Assembly: GCF_000407605.1 (NCBI RefSeq)
Contig: NZ_ASWO01000001.1
Coordinates: forward strand, 372,001 to 436,000
Length of the DNA: 64,000 bases
From: Enterococcus sulfureus ATCC 49903
GTDB taxonomy: Bacteria; Bacillota; Bacilli; Lactobacillales; Enterococcaceae
Reading direction: 5' to 3'
The notes beneath the pieces were generated by a model. It searched no databases. It was not told where the DNA came from and worked only from the letters and a program-made list of their open reading frames with translations. The first letter of the stretch is position 1. Each line of letters starts with the position of its first letter. The translations under genes and the position numbers were made by a program. Of this stretch, positions 48,070 to 58,542 are shown one piece after another.

Positions 48070-48108
48070 TGAAAAAAGATGCAACGAATCAAACGTCACA
48101 TCTTTTTT
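48070..48108 (-). terminator. Terminator after P-type ATPase gene
   Basis: AAAAAAGATG (48072-48081) pairs with CATCTTTTTT (48099-48108), with an inner ACG/CGT pair. Confidence 0.7.
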
Positions 48109-48112
48109 GTGA

Positions 48113-50746
48113 TTAAGCTTCTTTTTTACGTAATACTAATTTAGCGATTTCCATCAAGACGATCGCACCAATGGCTAAAGCAACCGACGTAAAGAATTCT
48201 GGTAATCCGAATGTTGTAGGAATTGAGAAGATTCCACGAACACCTGGTAATAAAGTGAAGGCGTATAGCGCACCACAGAATGTGATCGCATATAACACAG
48301 CTTTATTACTAAAGAATCCTGCACCAATCGCCGTTTGAATATTTGAACGTGCTGGGAAAATTTGCAATGTACGTGCTAAGATCAACGTTGAAAATGACAT
48401 CGCGACACCAAGTTCCATTGATTGTTGCATCCCAATAAATTGAGCGATAATTACAGCTACTCCAATTAAAATCCCACGGTATGTTACCGAAGTCAACGTA
48501 GCACCAGAGAAGATTCCTTCTTTTGGATCACGTGGTTTACGATCCATAATATTCGGCTCTGCTTTTTCCATTCCTAAGGCAATCGCAGGCACAGAATCAT
48601 TTACTAAGTTGATGAACAACAATTGTAAAGCAGTAAACGGATTGTTCCAATCCATGATCAAAGCAAAAATGATCGCGATGATCGCCCCTAAGTTTCCAGC
48701 AAATAAATAGGCAACCGATTTTTTAATGTTGTCAAAGACTTTACGTCCTACGCCGATCGCACGTACGATTGAAGCAAAGTTATCATCTGTTAAGACCATC
48801 GCTGCAGCATCTTTAGCAACTTCAGTCCCTGTTCCCATCGCAATTCCGATATCTGCTTGTTTTAACGCAGGTGCATCATTGACACCATCACCAGTCATCG
48901 CAGAGATATTGCCTTTATTCTGCCATGCACGTACGATACGAATTTTATTTTCCGGAGAAACACGGGCATAAACCGATACTTTTTCAAGAGTTGCGTTTAA
49001 TTCTTCTTCAGATAAGGCATCGAGTTCTGCACCCGTCAACGCTTGATCGCCCTCTTCATAAAGACCGATTTCTTTTGCGATCGCGCGAGCAGTCGTTTTA
49101 TGGTCACCTGTGATCATAATCGGTTTAATTCCGGCACTTTTGGCTTGTTTGATTGCGTCGAATACTTCTTCACGTGGTGGATCGATCATCGCAAGTAACC
49201 CTAAGAATGTAAACTCTTTTTCATCATCAAGCGTGACTTGATCAGTATCGATTGGTTTATACGCAAAGGCAAGTACACGCAACGCTTTATTTGAGAACTC
49301 TTCATTTTTGGCTTTCAATCGTTCGATTGCCGCATCGTCCATTGAGCGAACATCAGTATTTTCTAGATAATGTGTGCTCAGTGAGAAAATAATATCTGGA
49401 GCCCCTTTAGTCAATAAGACTTTTTGGCCGTCGATTTCATGGACCGTCGACATCAACTTACGATCAGAATCAAAAGGTAATTCGGCTAATCTCGGATAAG
49501 TTTGACGCATCGATTCTGAAGATTGACTCAATTCATTTGCAAAATCAACGAGTGCGATTTCAGTTGGATCGCCAATTTTCTTTCCATCTTCATTAACAGA
49601 AGCATCATTCGCCAGTACCGCTGCTTGTAATAAGCGTTCTTCATCTTTTGCCAAAGTTTGATCATCAAAGGCGATATCTTGACCTAATAAGTAAGAATCT
49701 ACGACTGTCATTTTATTTTGAGTCAATGTTCCGGTTTTATCAGTACAGATAATACTCGTTGACCCCAATGTTTCAACCGCAGATAACTTTCGAATGATCG
49801 CATGTTCTTTTGCCATTTGTTTTGTTCCCATTGACAAGACGATTGTCACGATCGATTGTAACGCTTCAGGAATGGCTGCTACCGCTACTGCTACCGCAAA
49901 CATAAAGGCATTGATCACGCTTGGCCAAACGTCACTTGGTCCTTCGATAAAAATACGTGCTAGTTGGATCCCAAAGATAATCACCGATAATGCTAAGATC
50001 GCTAACCCTAATTTTTGAGAGAATTTATCTAAGTTTCGTTGCAATGGTGTAGCTGAAGTCGTGGCATTATTTAGTAGATCAGCAACTTTTCCGATTTCAG
50101 TCGTTGTTCCTGTATTGGTTACTAAAAATTTTCCGCGACCATAGACGACTAAGGTGCCACTAAAGACCATATTGACACGATCTCCGACTTGAGCAGTTTG
50201 ATGCAAGGTCGTTACTTCTTTTTCAGCTGGAACAGATTCACCGGTTAACATCCCTTCATCGACTTTCAAGCTTCCAGCTTCTAGTAAACGTCCATCCGCT
50301 GGTACAAAATCTCCTGCATCCAGTAAGACGATATCCCCGACTGCGACTTCACGAGCCGGAATCGTTGTCGCTTCATTGTTTCGTAAGACCTTAGCTGAAG
50401 GAGAAGATAGTTTTTTCAAAGCATCTAGTGAATTTTCAGCTTTTTTCGTTTGTACAACACTTACTACCGAGTTTAACAGCAATACGGCAAAAATAACTAA
50501 GGATTCAATAGTCGATCCCATCACCATTTGAACGATCGCGACGATCAATAAGACGATAACCATCGCATCTTTAAACGTCTCTAAAAACAATTTCCAAATC
50601 GGTGTTTGTTCTTTTGCCTTTAATTCGTTATATCCATCTTTTTCTAACTTCTCTTTGGCTTGTTGACTGCTTAGACCGGTCTCACTAGTTTGGAAGTCTG
50701 TGAGTAAGCTGTCTACTTCTTCTTGATAATACGGTTTGTTTTCCAA
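48113..50746 (-). CDS. Cation-exporting P-type ATPase (P2A, Ca2+/Mn2+ type)
   Basis: About 877 residues. Phosphorylation motif ICTDKTGTLTQNK, TGES loop (GMLTGESVPAEK), nucleotide-domain LTKGAPD, and hinge MTGDGVNDAPALK are intact. Ten helices are expected, and the FAVAVAVAAIPEAL motif in helix 4 fits P2A calcium-type pumps. I place the start at the TTG at 50746 because GGAGGGG sits 6 bases before it; the ATG at 50761 has no ribosome-binding site. A yybP-ykoY riboswitch precedes it, so manganese is the likely inducer and Mn2+ export a probable role, as for lactococcal YoaB/MgtA-type pumps. Confidence 0.92.
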   Translation of the reverse strand: MENKPYYQEEVDSLLTDFQTSETGLSSQQAKEKLEKDGYNELKAKEQTPIWKLFLETFKDAMVIVLLIVAIVQMVMGSTIESLVIFAVLLLNSVVSVVQTKKAENSLDALKKLSSPSAKVLRNNEATTIPAREVAVGDIVLLDAGDFVPADGRLLEAGSLKVDEGMLTGESVPAEKEVTTLHQTAQVGDRVNMVFSGTLVVYGRGKFLVTNTGTTTEIGKVADLLNNATTSATPLQRNLDKFSQKLGLAILALSVIIFGIQLARIFIEGPSDVWPSVINAFMFAVAVAVAAIPEALQSIVTIVLSMGTKQMAKEHAIIRKLSAVETLGSTSIICTDKTGTLTQNKMTVVDSYLLGQDIAFDDQTLAKDEERLLQAAVLANDASVNEDGKKIGDPTEIALVDFANELSQSSESMRQTYPRLAELPFDSDRKLMSTVHEIDGQKVLLTKGAPDIIFSLSTHYLENTDVRSMDDAAIERLKAKNEEFSNKALRVLAFAYKPIDTDQVTLDDEKEFTFLGLLAMIDPPREEVFDAIKQAKSAGIKPIMITGDHKTTARAIAKEIGLYEEGDQALTGAELDALSEEELNATLEKVSVYARVSPENKIRIVRAWQNKGNISAMTGDGVNDAPALKQADIGIAMGTGTEVAKDAAAMVLTDDNFASIVRAIGVGRKVFDNIKKSVAYLFAGNLGAIIAIIFALIMDWNNPFTALQLLFINLVNDSVPAIALGMEKAEPNIMDRKPRDPKEGIFSGATLTSVTYRGILIGVAVIIAQFIGMQQSMELGVAMSFSTLILARTLQIFPARSNIQTAIGAGFFSNKAVLYAITFCGALYAFTLLPGVRGIFSIPTTFGLPEFFTSVALAIGAIVLMEIAKLVLRKKEA

Positions 50747-50790
50747 TGTTGACCCCTCCATTTGTTTGACTGCTGACGAAAATAAGAAAA

Positions 50791-50932
50791 GACCTAAGAT
50801 AATCACTCGATTGGTACAATCAAATAATTATCTTAGGTCTTACCGTTTAAAATAATACCAGAAAACTGATCACTCAGTTAACTTACTGTTGATATTATCG
50901 CGACTTTCGCCACCAGTTACTCCCCTAAGAGT
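50791..50932 (-). promoter_or_regulatory. yybP-ykoY (Mn2+) riboswitch with terminator
   Basis: The leader starts with the family box CTTAGGGGAGTA (minus strand, 50930 downwards) and contains internal stems. GACCTAAGATAAT (50827-50839) and ATTATCTTAGGTC (50791-50803) form a 13-bp terminator stem with T-rich sequence after it. The same CCTAAGA arm can instead pair with TCTTAGG of the 5' box to make the P1 helix. P1 and terminator exclude each other, so metal binding to the aptamer should allow read-through into the P-type ATPase gene. Confidence 0.85.
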
Positions 50933-50949
50933 ATTTATATTCTGTAATA

Positions 50950-50978
50950 AGAATAGCAAATATAAAAATAAAATGCAA
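50950..50978 (-). promoter_or_regulatory. Predicted promoter of riboswitch and P-type ATPase
   Basis: -35 TTGCAT (50973-50978), 17-bp spacer ending in TGC, -10 TATTCT (50950-50955), about 20 bp before the aptamer. Confidence 0.65.
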
Positions 50979-50990
50979 TTAGAACGATCA

Positions 50991-51020
50991 AAAAAGCTGA
51001 GCAAATTTGCTCAGCTTTTT
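50991..51020 (-). terminator. Terminator of metG
   Basis: A perfect 30-bp palindrome (AAAAAGCTGAGCAAA and its complement) immediately after the metG stop. Confidence 0.9.
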
Positions 51021-51021
51021 A

Positions 51022-53085
<2,064 letters not shown>

Positions 53086-53140
53086 TTAAAATTATCGTAG
53101 CCAAATTTCTCTGGATTTTCTCATTTTATCCTTGCATTTT

Positions 53141-53169
53141 TTTGTGTATGAGTATTTTTTTGCTATAAT
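53141..53169 (+). promoter_or_regulatory. Predicted promoter of the small membrane protein and Nudix genes
   Basis: -35 TTTGTG (53141-53146), 17-bp spacer ending in TGC, -10 TATAAT (53164-53169), 27 bp before the start codon. Confidence 0.6.
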
Positions 53170-53195
53170 AACAAAAAAAGAGAAGGGGCAACAAA

Positions 53196-53465
53196 ATGCG
53201 TAAAAAACAGTCGCTTTATGTCTTAACGTTTAGTATACTCACGGCGTTTCATATTATTTTTGCTAATTTTTATTTACGAATCTACGGTTACATGAATGCA
53301 CATGACCATCTGACCGCATTTCTTAGTGCCTCTGTTATCGTCCGAGGATTACTTTTGATTGCGATTTCTGTCGCTGGTTTTACGTGTATCCGGGTAAATC
53401 GTCGTTTACTACCTGTTTATCTAGGATTATTTTTGATCAATCTCATTTTATTTTTCTTTATTTAA
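53196..53465 (+). CDS. Small integral membrane protein
   Basis: An 89-residue protein with three predicted helices (about residues 7-28, 42-62, 70-88), starting MRKKQSLYVLTFSILTAFHI. AGAAGGGG precedes the ATG. No family is recognised. It is 29 bp upstream of the Nudix gene and probably in one transcript with it. Confidence 0.65.
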   Translation: MRKKQSLYVLTFSILTAFHIIFANFYLRIYGYMNAHDHLTAFLSASVIVRGLLLIAISVAGFTCIRVNRRLLPVYLGLFLINLILFFFI

Positions 53466-53494
53466 CTAGATCTTTAATTTGAAAGGAGTATCGT

Positions 53495-54325
53495 ATGCCA
53501 TTTGCTGATCGTAAAGAGGAAAAAGAATATTATGAACACGAAGCTAGCCAAGCTGAATTTTTAGAATGGTATAAGCAACAAGAAAAACCAAAATATATTA
53601 CACCTTCACTAACTGTCGATATGGTATTGATGTGCTATAGTCGTCAAGATGACCAATTAAAAGTCTTGCTGATCAAACGCAAAGGACATCCCTATAAAGA
53701 TTCTTGGGCCTTACCAGGTGGTTTTGTCAATCCTAATGAATCGACTGGTGAAAGTGTTTTGCGGGAAACAAAAGAAGAGACGGGTGTATCGATCTCAATG
53801 CAAAATATTGAGCAGCTGCATACATTTAGTACGCCTGATCGCGATCCTCGTGGTTGGGTCGTGACGGTCAGTTATCTTGCGTTTATTGGTGAAGAACCCT
53901 TGACTGCTGGTGATGATGCACAAGATGTACGTTGGTTTTCACTAGAACGACAAGACAAAACCATCGTTTTGACCAATGAAGATATTTCGATCAAGCTCGA
54001 CTTTACTACTGGGGAGTCTTACGGAGCAGATCAACTTGCCTTTGACCATAGTGAGATCATTTTACGAGCCTTCAAGCGAATCTTAAATAAGATGGATCAC
54101 GAACCACAAGTACTGCAAGTATTAGGAGATGATTTTACGATCACCGAAGCTAGAAAAGTATTCGCTAAATTTTTAGGAGTCGATTATCGTTCTATCGATC
54201 ATTCGAATTTAAAAAAATCACTTTTACATTTTTTACATGAAACTGGCGAAAAACCAGTGGGAATCGGTCGTCCTTCTAAAACTTACCGACTAGATTCAGA
54301 TTCTTTTGGTGAAAATCGTTTTTAA
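53495..54325 (+). CDS. Nudix hydrolase-type regulator (NrtR/YtkD-like, Nudix plus winged helix)
   Basis: A 276-residue protein. The Nudix domain (about 38-180) has a complete Nudix box, GGFVNPNESTGE ... RETKEETGV, so catalysis is possible. The C-terminal domain (about 200-276, ITEARKVFAKFLGVDYRSIDHSNLKK, then GRPSKTYRL) is a winged helix like that of NrtR, which controls NAD and sugar-nucleotide genes. Many true NrtR repressors have lost Nudix residues, so this may be an enzyme, a regulator, or both. A terminator follows at 54331. Confidence 0.82.
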   Translation: MPFADRKEEKEYYEHEASQAEFLEWYKQQEKPKYITPSLTVDMVLMCYSRQDDQLKVLLIKRKGHPYKDSWALPGGFVNPNESTGESVLRETKEETGVSISMQNIEQLHTFSTPDRDPRGWVVTVSYLAFIGEEPLTAGDDAQDVRWFSLERQDKTIVLTNEDISIKLDFTTGESYGADQLAFDHSEIILRAFKRILNKMDHEPQVLQVLGDDFTITEARKVFAKFLGVDYRSIDHSNLKKSLLHFLHETGEKPVGIGRPSKTYRLDSDSFGENRF

Positions 54326-54330
54326 CGATA

Positions 54331-54362
54331 AAAACACACTCCAATGACTTGGAGTGTGTTTT
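54331..54362. terminator. Bidirectional terminator between Nudix gene and the guide-RNA locus
   Basis: AAAACACACTCCAA (54331-54344) pairs with TTGGAGTGTGTTTT (54349-54362) around a TGAC loop. On the minus strand it would also end a transcript running out of the TnpB-like gene and its RNA. Confidence 0.88.
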
Positions 54363-54400
54363 TTGGTTTTTCATAATTAGTGAGCTGTTGTTCCTAGAAA

Positions 54401-54490
54401 CAAAAAGTACTAGCTTTTTTCTATACCCTAGGCGATCCCTGGCGCCCCTATCCAGTTCTTATAGTCATTTAGAAAATTGTGTACGCCCTA
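54401..54490 (-). ncRNA. Putative TldR guide RNA (omega-RNA-like scaffold plus guide)
   Basis: It overlaps the 3' end of the TnpB-like gene on the same strand, as omega-RNAs do. CTGG (54452-54455) can pair with CCAG (54439-54442), and GGCG (54443-54446) with CGCC (54431-54434). The interleaved order makes an H-type pseudoknot, a hallmark of TnpB RNA scaffolds next to the guide. After the pseudoknot comes TAGGGTATAG, then AAAAAAGCTAGTAC (54420 downwards), the likely guide. The exact scaffold/guide boundary and RNA ends are not determined. A terminator lies about 40 bp further. Confidence 0.55.
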
Positions 54491-55463
54491 AGTGCTCAAG
54501 TGTTTCGCTCTTTTCTTCTTGATCACTTGCTATGTCGATCAAACGCAATTCTTTTCCATACCATTTACCCTTGTAGCGTAATTTTTGCATAAATACATGC
54601 CAGTCAGTTTCAGTAAATGAACAATTCTTTTCAAAATTAGGTTCCTTCTCAAGGAAGACATAATCGTATTGTTCGATCAACTTTAACGTTAATTTATCAA
54701 TATAATCATTCTTTTGATACGCTCGAGTGAGATAAAGCTTATCTACTCGCCGCTTTTGTTTTTGATAATTTTTGGCACAATCCCGATGCACTTTACGTTT
54801 TTTCACTATTTTCGCTCGTAACTCCAACTTTTGCCGTGCGCGAGCTAAACGTTCTTCAACCGTGCTTTTCGTTAATTCAGGTAAGTGCTCTCTCCCACAA
54901 GAAACACTGACCAAATGTTTGGGACAATACGCAACGCCTACGACTTTCTTGGTTTTTGGTAAAGCCGTAATCTCTTCTAAACAAAGCAAGGATACATAAT
55001 ATTCTTCACTGTTTTTAGCTGAGATCGTTGCGGATTTGATTTGTCCTTTTACTTCACGATGTTGATGCACGTCGATCAACGTCTTAAGCTTAGGCACTTT
55101 TAGCTTTCCTTCTTCAAAATAGATCGTATGTTTTTGATTATTTGTCGTATAGGACTGCCAAGTTTTTTTCTTACTTTTTAAATTTGGATAGCCTGCACGC
55201 CCTTTGAAAAAATTCAAAAAGGCGCGGTCTAAATTACGTTGAGCATTTGCTAATGCCAGACTATCGGTTTTTTTTAAAAAGGGGTACGTAGCTTTTAATG
55301 AGGCTGGCGTTAATTTTAGACTCTCAGCAGAGTAGTGTTCTTCTTTTCGCGCCATCAGTAAATGATTATACACAAATCGTACACAGCCAAATGTTTGCGT
55401 AAAAAATTCTTGTTGCTCTTTATTTGGATAAATACGAAACCTATAACCTTTTAAGACATTCAT
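54465..55463 (-). CDS. tldR: TnpB-like nuclease-dead repressor (TldR), oppF-associated
   Basis: A 332-residue TnpB/Fanzor-type protein. The N-terminus (GYRFRIYPNKEQQEFF, CVRFVYNHLL) and the region NAQRNLDRAFLNFFKGRAGYP are typical of TnpB. The RuvC-I motif is VVGVAYCPKHLVSVS, where TnpB has GIDxG, so the catalytic Asp is Ala178. The RuvC-II Glu (FLEKEPN, Glu272) and the LRYKGKWYGKELRLID stretch remain. The zinc finger and RuvC-III Asp are gone: the protein stops about 22 residues after that stretch. No TnpA or element ends are visible. It starts 21 bp after oppF with AAAGGGGG as ribosome-binding site, so it is part of the opp transcript. Nuclease-dead, oppF-linked TnpB homologues are known in enterococci as RNA-guided repressors. 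Confidence 0.85.
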   Translation of the reverse strand: MNVLKGYRFRIYPNKEQQEFFTQTFGCVRFVYNHLLMARKEEHYSAESLKLTPASLKATYPFLKKTDSLALANAQRNLDRAFLNFFKGRAGYPNLKSKKKTWQSYTTNNQKHTIYFEEGKLKVPKLKTLIDVHQHREVKGQIKSATISAKNSEEYYVSLLCLEEITALPKTKKVVGVAYCPKHLVSVSCGREHLPELTKSTVEERLARARQKLELRAKIVKKRKVHRDCAKNYQKQKRRVDKLYLTRAYQKNDYIDKLTLKLIEQYDYVFLEKEPNFEKNCSFTETDWHVFMQKLRYKGKWYGKELRLIDIASDQEEKSETLEHLGRTQFSK

Positions 55464-55484
55464 TCGCTAGCCCCCTTTGCAAGA

Positions 55485-56435
55485 TTAGGCTTTTTTCGCA
55501 GCCGCCTTTTTCGCAGCTAATTTTTCTTGATACATCGCCACTTCGTCATCGGCAGCATAAACAAAATGACCTTCTGCAATTTCTTGCATACGACGTGGTT
55601 TATTTGGATCTAATGTATTCGCATACTTGATCCGTTTGCGTTTACGTTCGATCTCTGGATCTGGCAACGGGATCGCTGAAAGTAAACTTTCTGTATAAGG
55701 ATGCACACCATAGTTGTAGACCTCATCGCTGCTTCCAACTTCTAATAATTTCCCTAGATGCATCACGCCGATACGATCGCTAATATGTTTCACCATCGAC
55801 AAATCATGAGCAATAAACAAATATGTTAAATTATGTTCTGCTTGTAAGTCTTGTAATAAGTTCACGACTTGGGCTTGGATCGATACATCTAGTGCTGAGA
55901 TTGGCTCATCACAAATGATAAATTTAGGATCCACAGCTAATGCACGTGCAATTCCGATCCGTTGACGTTGTCCACCTGAAAATTCATGTGGGTAACGCGT
56001 TCCATGAGATGGATTTAACCCAACGGTACGCAATAGGTCATCGACACGTTGATTGCGTTCTTGTGTATTCTGTGCTAAACCATTCACATCGATTCCTTCC
56101 GCAATAATGTCGCGGACTTTCATACGTGGATTCAATGATGCATAAGGATCTTGGAAGATCATTTGCACTTCACGACGGAATTTTGCTAGATCTTTTTTGC
56201 CTTTGATTTTCATCACGTCATCGCCATTAAATAAAATCTGACCATCCGTTGGTTCATTCAAACGAATCACACTACGCCCCGTAGTTGATTTCCCACTACC
56301 TGATTCTCCTACAAGCCCAAAGGTTTCACCTTCATAAATGTGAAAGGTAATATCGTCGACGGCTTTTACTTCGTCTTTACGGCCAACATTAAAGTATTGT
56401 TTTAGGCCTTGTACATCTAATAAAACTTTTTTCAC
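55485..56435 (-). CDS. oppF: Oligopeptide ABC transporter ATP-binding protein OppF
   Basis: A 316-residue ATPase with Walker [13 protein letters not shown], signature [15 protein letters not shown], Walker [15 protein letters not shown] and the C-terminal oligopeptide-type extension ([20 protein letters not shown]). The tail [12 protein letters not shown] is a Lys/Ala-rich addition. Start is GTG with AGGAGG about 8 bases upstream. It powers peptide import with OppD. It is followed by tldR. Confidence 0.96.
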   Translation of the reverse strand: MKKVLLDVQGLKQYFNVGRKDEVKAVDDITFHIYEGETFGLVGESGSGKSTTGRSVIRLNEPTDGQILFNGDDVMKIKGKKDLAKFRREVQMIFQDPYASLNPRMKVRDIIAEGIDVNGLAQNTQERNQRVDDLLRTVGLNPSHGTRYPHEFSGGQRQRIGIARALAVDPKFIICDEPISALDVSIQAQVVNLLQDLQAEHNLTYLFIAHDLSMVKHISDRIGVMHLGKLLEVGSSDEVYNYGVHPYTESLLSAIPLPDPEIERKRKRIKYANTLDPNKPRRMQEIAEGHFVYAADDEVAMYQEKLAAKKAAAKKA

Positions 56436-56450
56436 TTACCTTTCCTCCTC

Positions 56451-57491
56451 TTAGTCTTCGAATGCATTTTCGCGGAATTTTTTCCAACGAATTTGGATTT
56501 CTTCTGGTGGTGTTACTTTTGGCGCTTGTGGTGCCAATAACCAAGTTGCTGCTTTATGCGTTGGCGATACATCAAAAAATGGCGGTTGTTGTTCCGCATC
56601 GATTTGCATCGCAAACTCATTACGAGGATAGAAAGCATCTCCTACTGGTGGTTGCAACAAATCAGGTGGCGAACCAGGAATCGCATATAGACGTTCTCCA
56701 TTATTTTCAAGCGTTGGCATCGAACCAAGTAAGCCCCATGTGTATGGATGTTGTGGATTATAGAAAATCTCACGTGCTGTCCCGATTTCAATGATCTTTC
56801 CAGCGTACATCACAGCGACGCGATCGGCAACGTTGGCTACCACCCCAAGGTCATGGGTAATAAAGATAATCGATGAATTGATTTTCTTTTGAATATCTTT
56901 TAATAATTCTAAGATTTGGGCTTGGATCGTTACATCAAGAGCAGTTGTTGGCTCATCTGCAATCAAGACTTGTGGATAACAAATCAAAGCGACCGCAATC
57001 ACGATCCGTTGACGTTGTCCACCTGAAAATTGATGGGGGTAATTCTTCAAACGTTTTTCAGCATTTGGGATTCCTACTAAATTCAATAACTCTAAAGCTT
57101 GAGCCATCGCATCTTTTTTCGATACTTTTGTATGTTTGATCAATGATTCTGCAACTTGTTTTCCAATTGGCATCGTTGGATCAAGTGATGTCATTGGATC
57201 TTGGAAAATCATCGCGATTTCTTTTCCACGCATTTTTTGTAATTCTTTTTCGCTTTTCATCACGATGTCTGAACCGTTGAATAAAATCTGACCATTCTCG
57301 ATATTCGCGTTTCCAGCTAAAAGTCCCATGATACTACGTGTCGTTACAGATTTCCCACTACCTGACTCTCCTACGATCGCTAGCGTTTCTCCTTCATGAA
57401 GATCAAAGCTCACATTACGGATCGCTTGGACTTTTCCTGCATACGTATCAAAAGAAATTTCTAAGTCTTTTACTTCTAATATTTTTTTCAT
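56451..57491 (-). CDS. oppD: Oligopeptide ABC transporter ATP-binding protein OppD
   Basis: A 346-residue ATPase with Walker [13 protein letters not shown], signature [15 protein letters not shown], Walker B VLIADEPTTALDVT and the OppD/DppD C-terminal region (NPQHPYTWGLLGSMP, IPGSPPDLLQPPVGDAF). The family often carries an Fe-S or Cys motif after this region, but no Cys cluster is present here. It lies 4 bp behind oppC. Confidence 0.96.
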   Translation of the reverse strand: MKKILEVKDLEISFDTYAGKVQAIRNVSFDLHEGETLAIVGESGSGKSVTTRSIMGLLAGNANIENGQILFNGSDIVMKSEKELQKMRGKEIAMIFQDPMTSLDPTMPIGKQVAESLIKHTKVSKKDAMAQALELLNLVGIPNAEKRLKNYPHQFSGGQRQRIVIAVALICYPQVLIADEPTTALDVTIQAQILELLKDIQKKINSSIIFITHDLGVVANVADRVAVMYAGKIIEIGTAREIFYNPQHPYTWGLLGSMPTLENNGERLYAIPGSPPDLLQPPVGDAFYPRNEFAMQIDAEQQPPFFDVSPTHKAATWLLAPQAPKVTPPEEIQIRWKKFRENAFED

Positions 57492-57495
57492 GCTA

Positions 57496-58542
57496 TCACT
57501 CTTTCATCTTCGGATCAAACGCATCACGTAAGCCATCAGCTAATAAGTTAAAGCCAATCATGATTACTGAAAGCGTTACGGCCGGAATCCATAATTGATA
57601 TGGTAAGAATAGGAATGTTTTGTATCCATCACTAAGTAACGTTCCCAATGAAGCTGCTGGTGGACGTAAGCCCAATCCAATAAAGCTTAAGAAGGCTTCA
57701 AAGAAGATCGCAGATGGAATACTAAACATCATTTGGATAATAATGACACTCGAGATATTCGGTAAAATATGTTTAAAGGCAATTTTTGATTTTGTTTCCC
57801 CTAAAGTAGTCGCAGCCAAGACGAATTCTTGATCTTTTAACTTCATGGTCTGCGCCCTGACAATCCGGGCCATTGGGATCCAGTTCGTTACTGCCATTGC
57901 TGCAATGATTGATGGAATACCTGGTTCCAATACCACCAACATCAAGATCATCACAACTAAGTTTGGAATCCCTGATAGAATTTCTAAAATACGTTGCATA
58001 ATATTATCGACACGGCCACCGAACAATCCTGAGATCAACCCATACGTGACCCCAAAAATGATATCCAAACTTGCCGCAATAAAAGCAATCAATAATGAAA
58101 TACGTGTTCCCATAAATAAACGACTTAATAAATCACGACCTAAACTATCTGTTCCAAGGTAGAAATACGTGTCTTTAGGTACGCCGGCTTGCTCGTATTT
58201 ATTGACTAATTTCCCACCAACTTCACTGTACCCATTTAGGCCATTGATGTTGATACCTGGGATTTTCGGAGGTAAGTTTGTATATTTTACATTTTGTGCT
58301 GTTGGATCGTGCGGTGAAGCAACGATCGTAACCACAGAAACTAAAATAATGATCGATAAGAAAATAATTGAAAAGACAGCCGCTTTATTTTTTTTCAAAC
58401 GACGCCAAGAGTCTTGCATAAATGTCAAAGAAGGCATTGCGATCTCTTCGCGTTTATCGCTAGTTTCTTTTTTTAATGGTTCAAAAGCTGAAGCTGGGAT
58501 TGCTTCGATTTCTTTTGGTGATAAGTGATTTGAGTTTTCCAT
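57496..58542 (-). CDS. oppC: Oligopeptide ABC transporter permease OppC
   Basis: A 348-residue permease with an N-terminal cytoplasmic segment, an OppC_N helix (KKNKAAVFSIIFLSIIILVSV) and six transmembrane segments. The EAA loop reads LAATTLGETKSKIAFKHILPN. Its ATG shares a base with the oppB stop (TAATG), so the two are coupled. It forms the membrane channel with OppB. Confidence 0.96.
   Translation of the reverse strand: MENSNHLSPKEIEAIPASAFEPLKKETSDKREEIAMPSLTFMQDSWRRLKKNKAAVFSIIFLSIIILVSVVTIVASPHDPTAQNVKYTNLPPKIPGININGLNGYSEVGGKLVNKYEQAGVPKDTYFYLGTDSLGRDLLSRLFMGTRISLLIAFIAASLDIIFGVTYGLISGLFGGRVDNIMQRILEILSGIPNLVVMILMLVVLEPGIPSIIAAMAVTNWIPMARIVRAQTMKLKDQEFVLAATTLGETKSKIAFKHILPNISSVIIIQMMFSIPSAIFFEAFLSFIGLGLRPPAASLGTLLSDGYKTFLFLPYQLWIPAVTLSVIMIGFNLLADGLRDAFDPKMKE

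Noticed and set aside
54465-55463. An active IS200/IS605 transposon encoding TnpB nuclease
   Set aside because: The RuvC-I Asp is missing and the C-terminal zinc finger/RuvC-III part is absent. There is no tnpA and no visible element end, and the gene is neatly placed in the opp operon.
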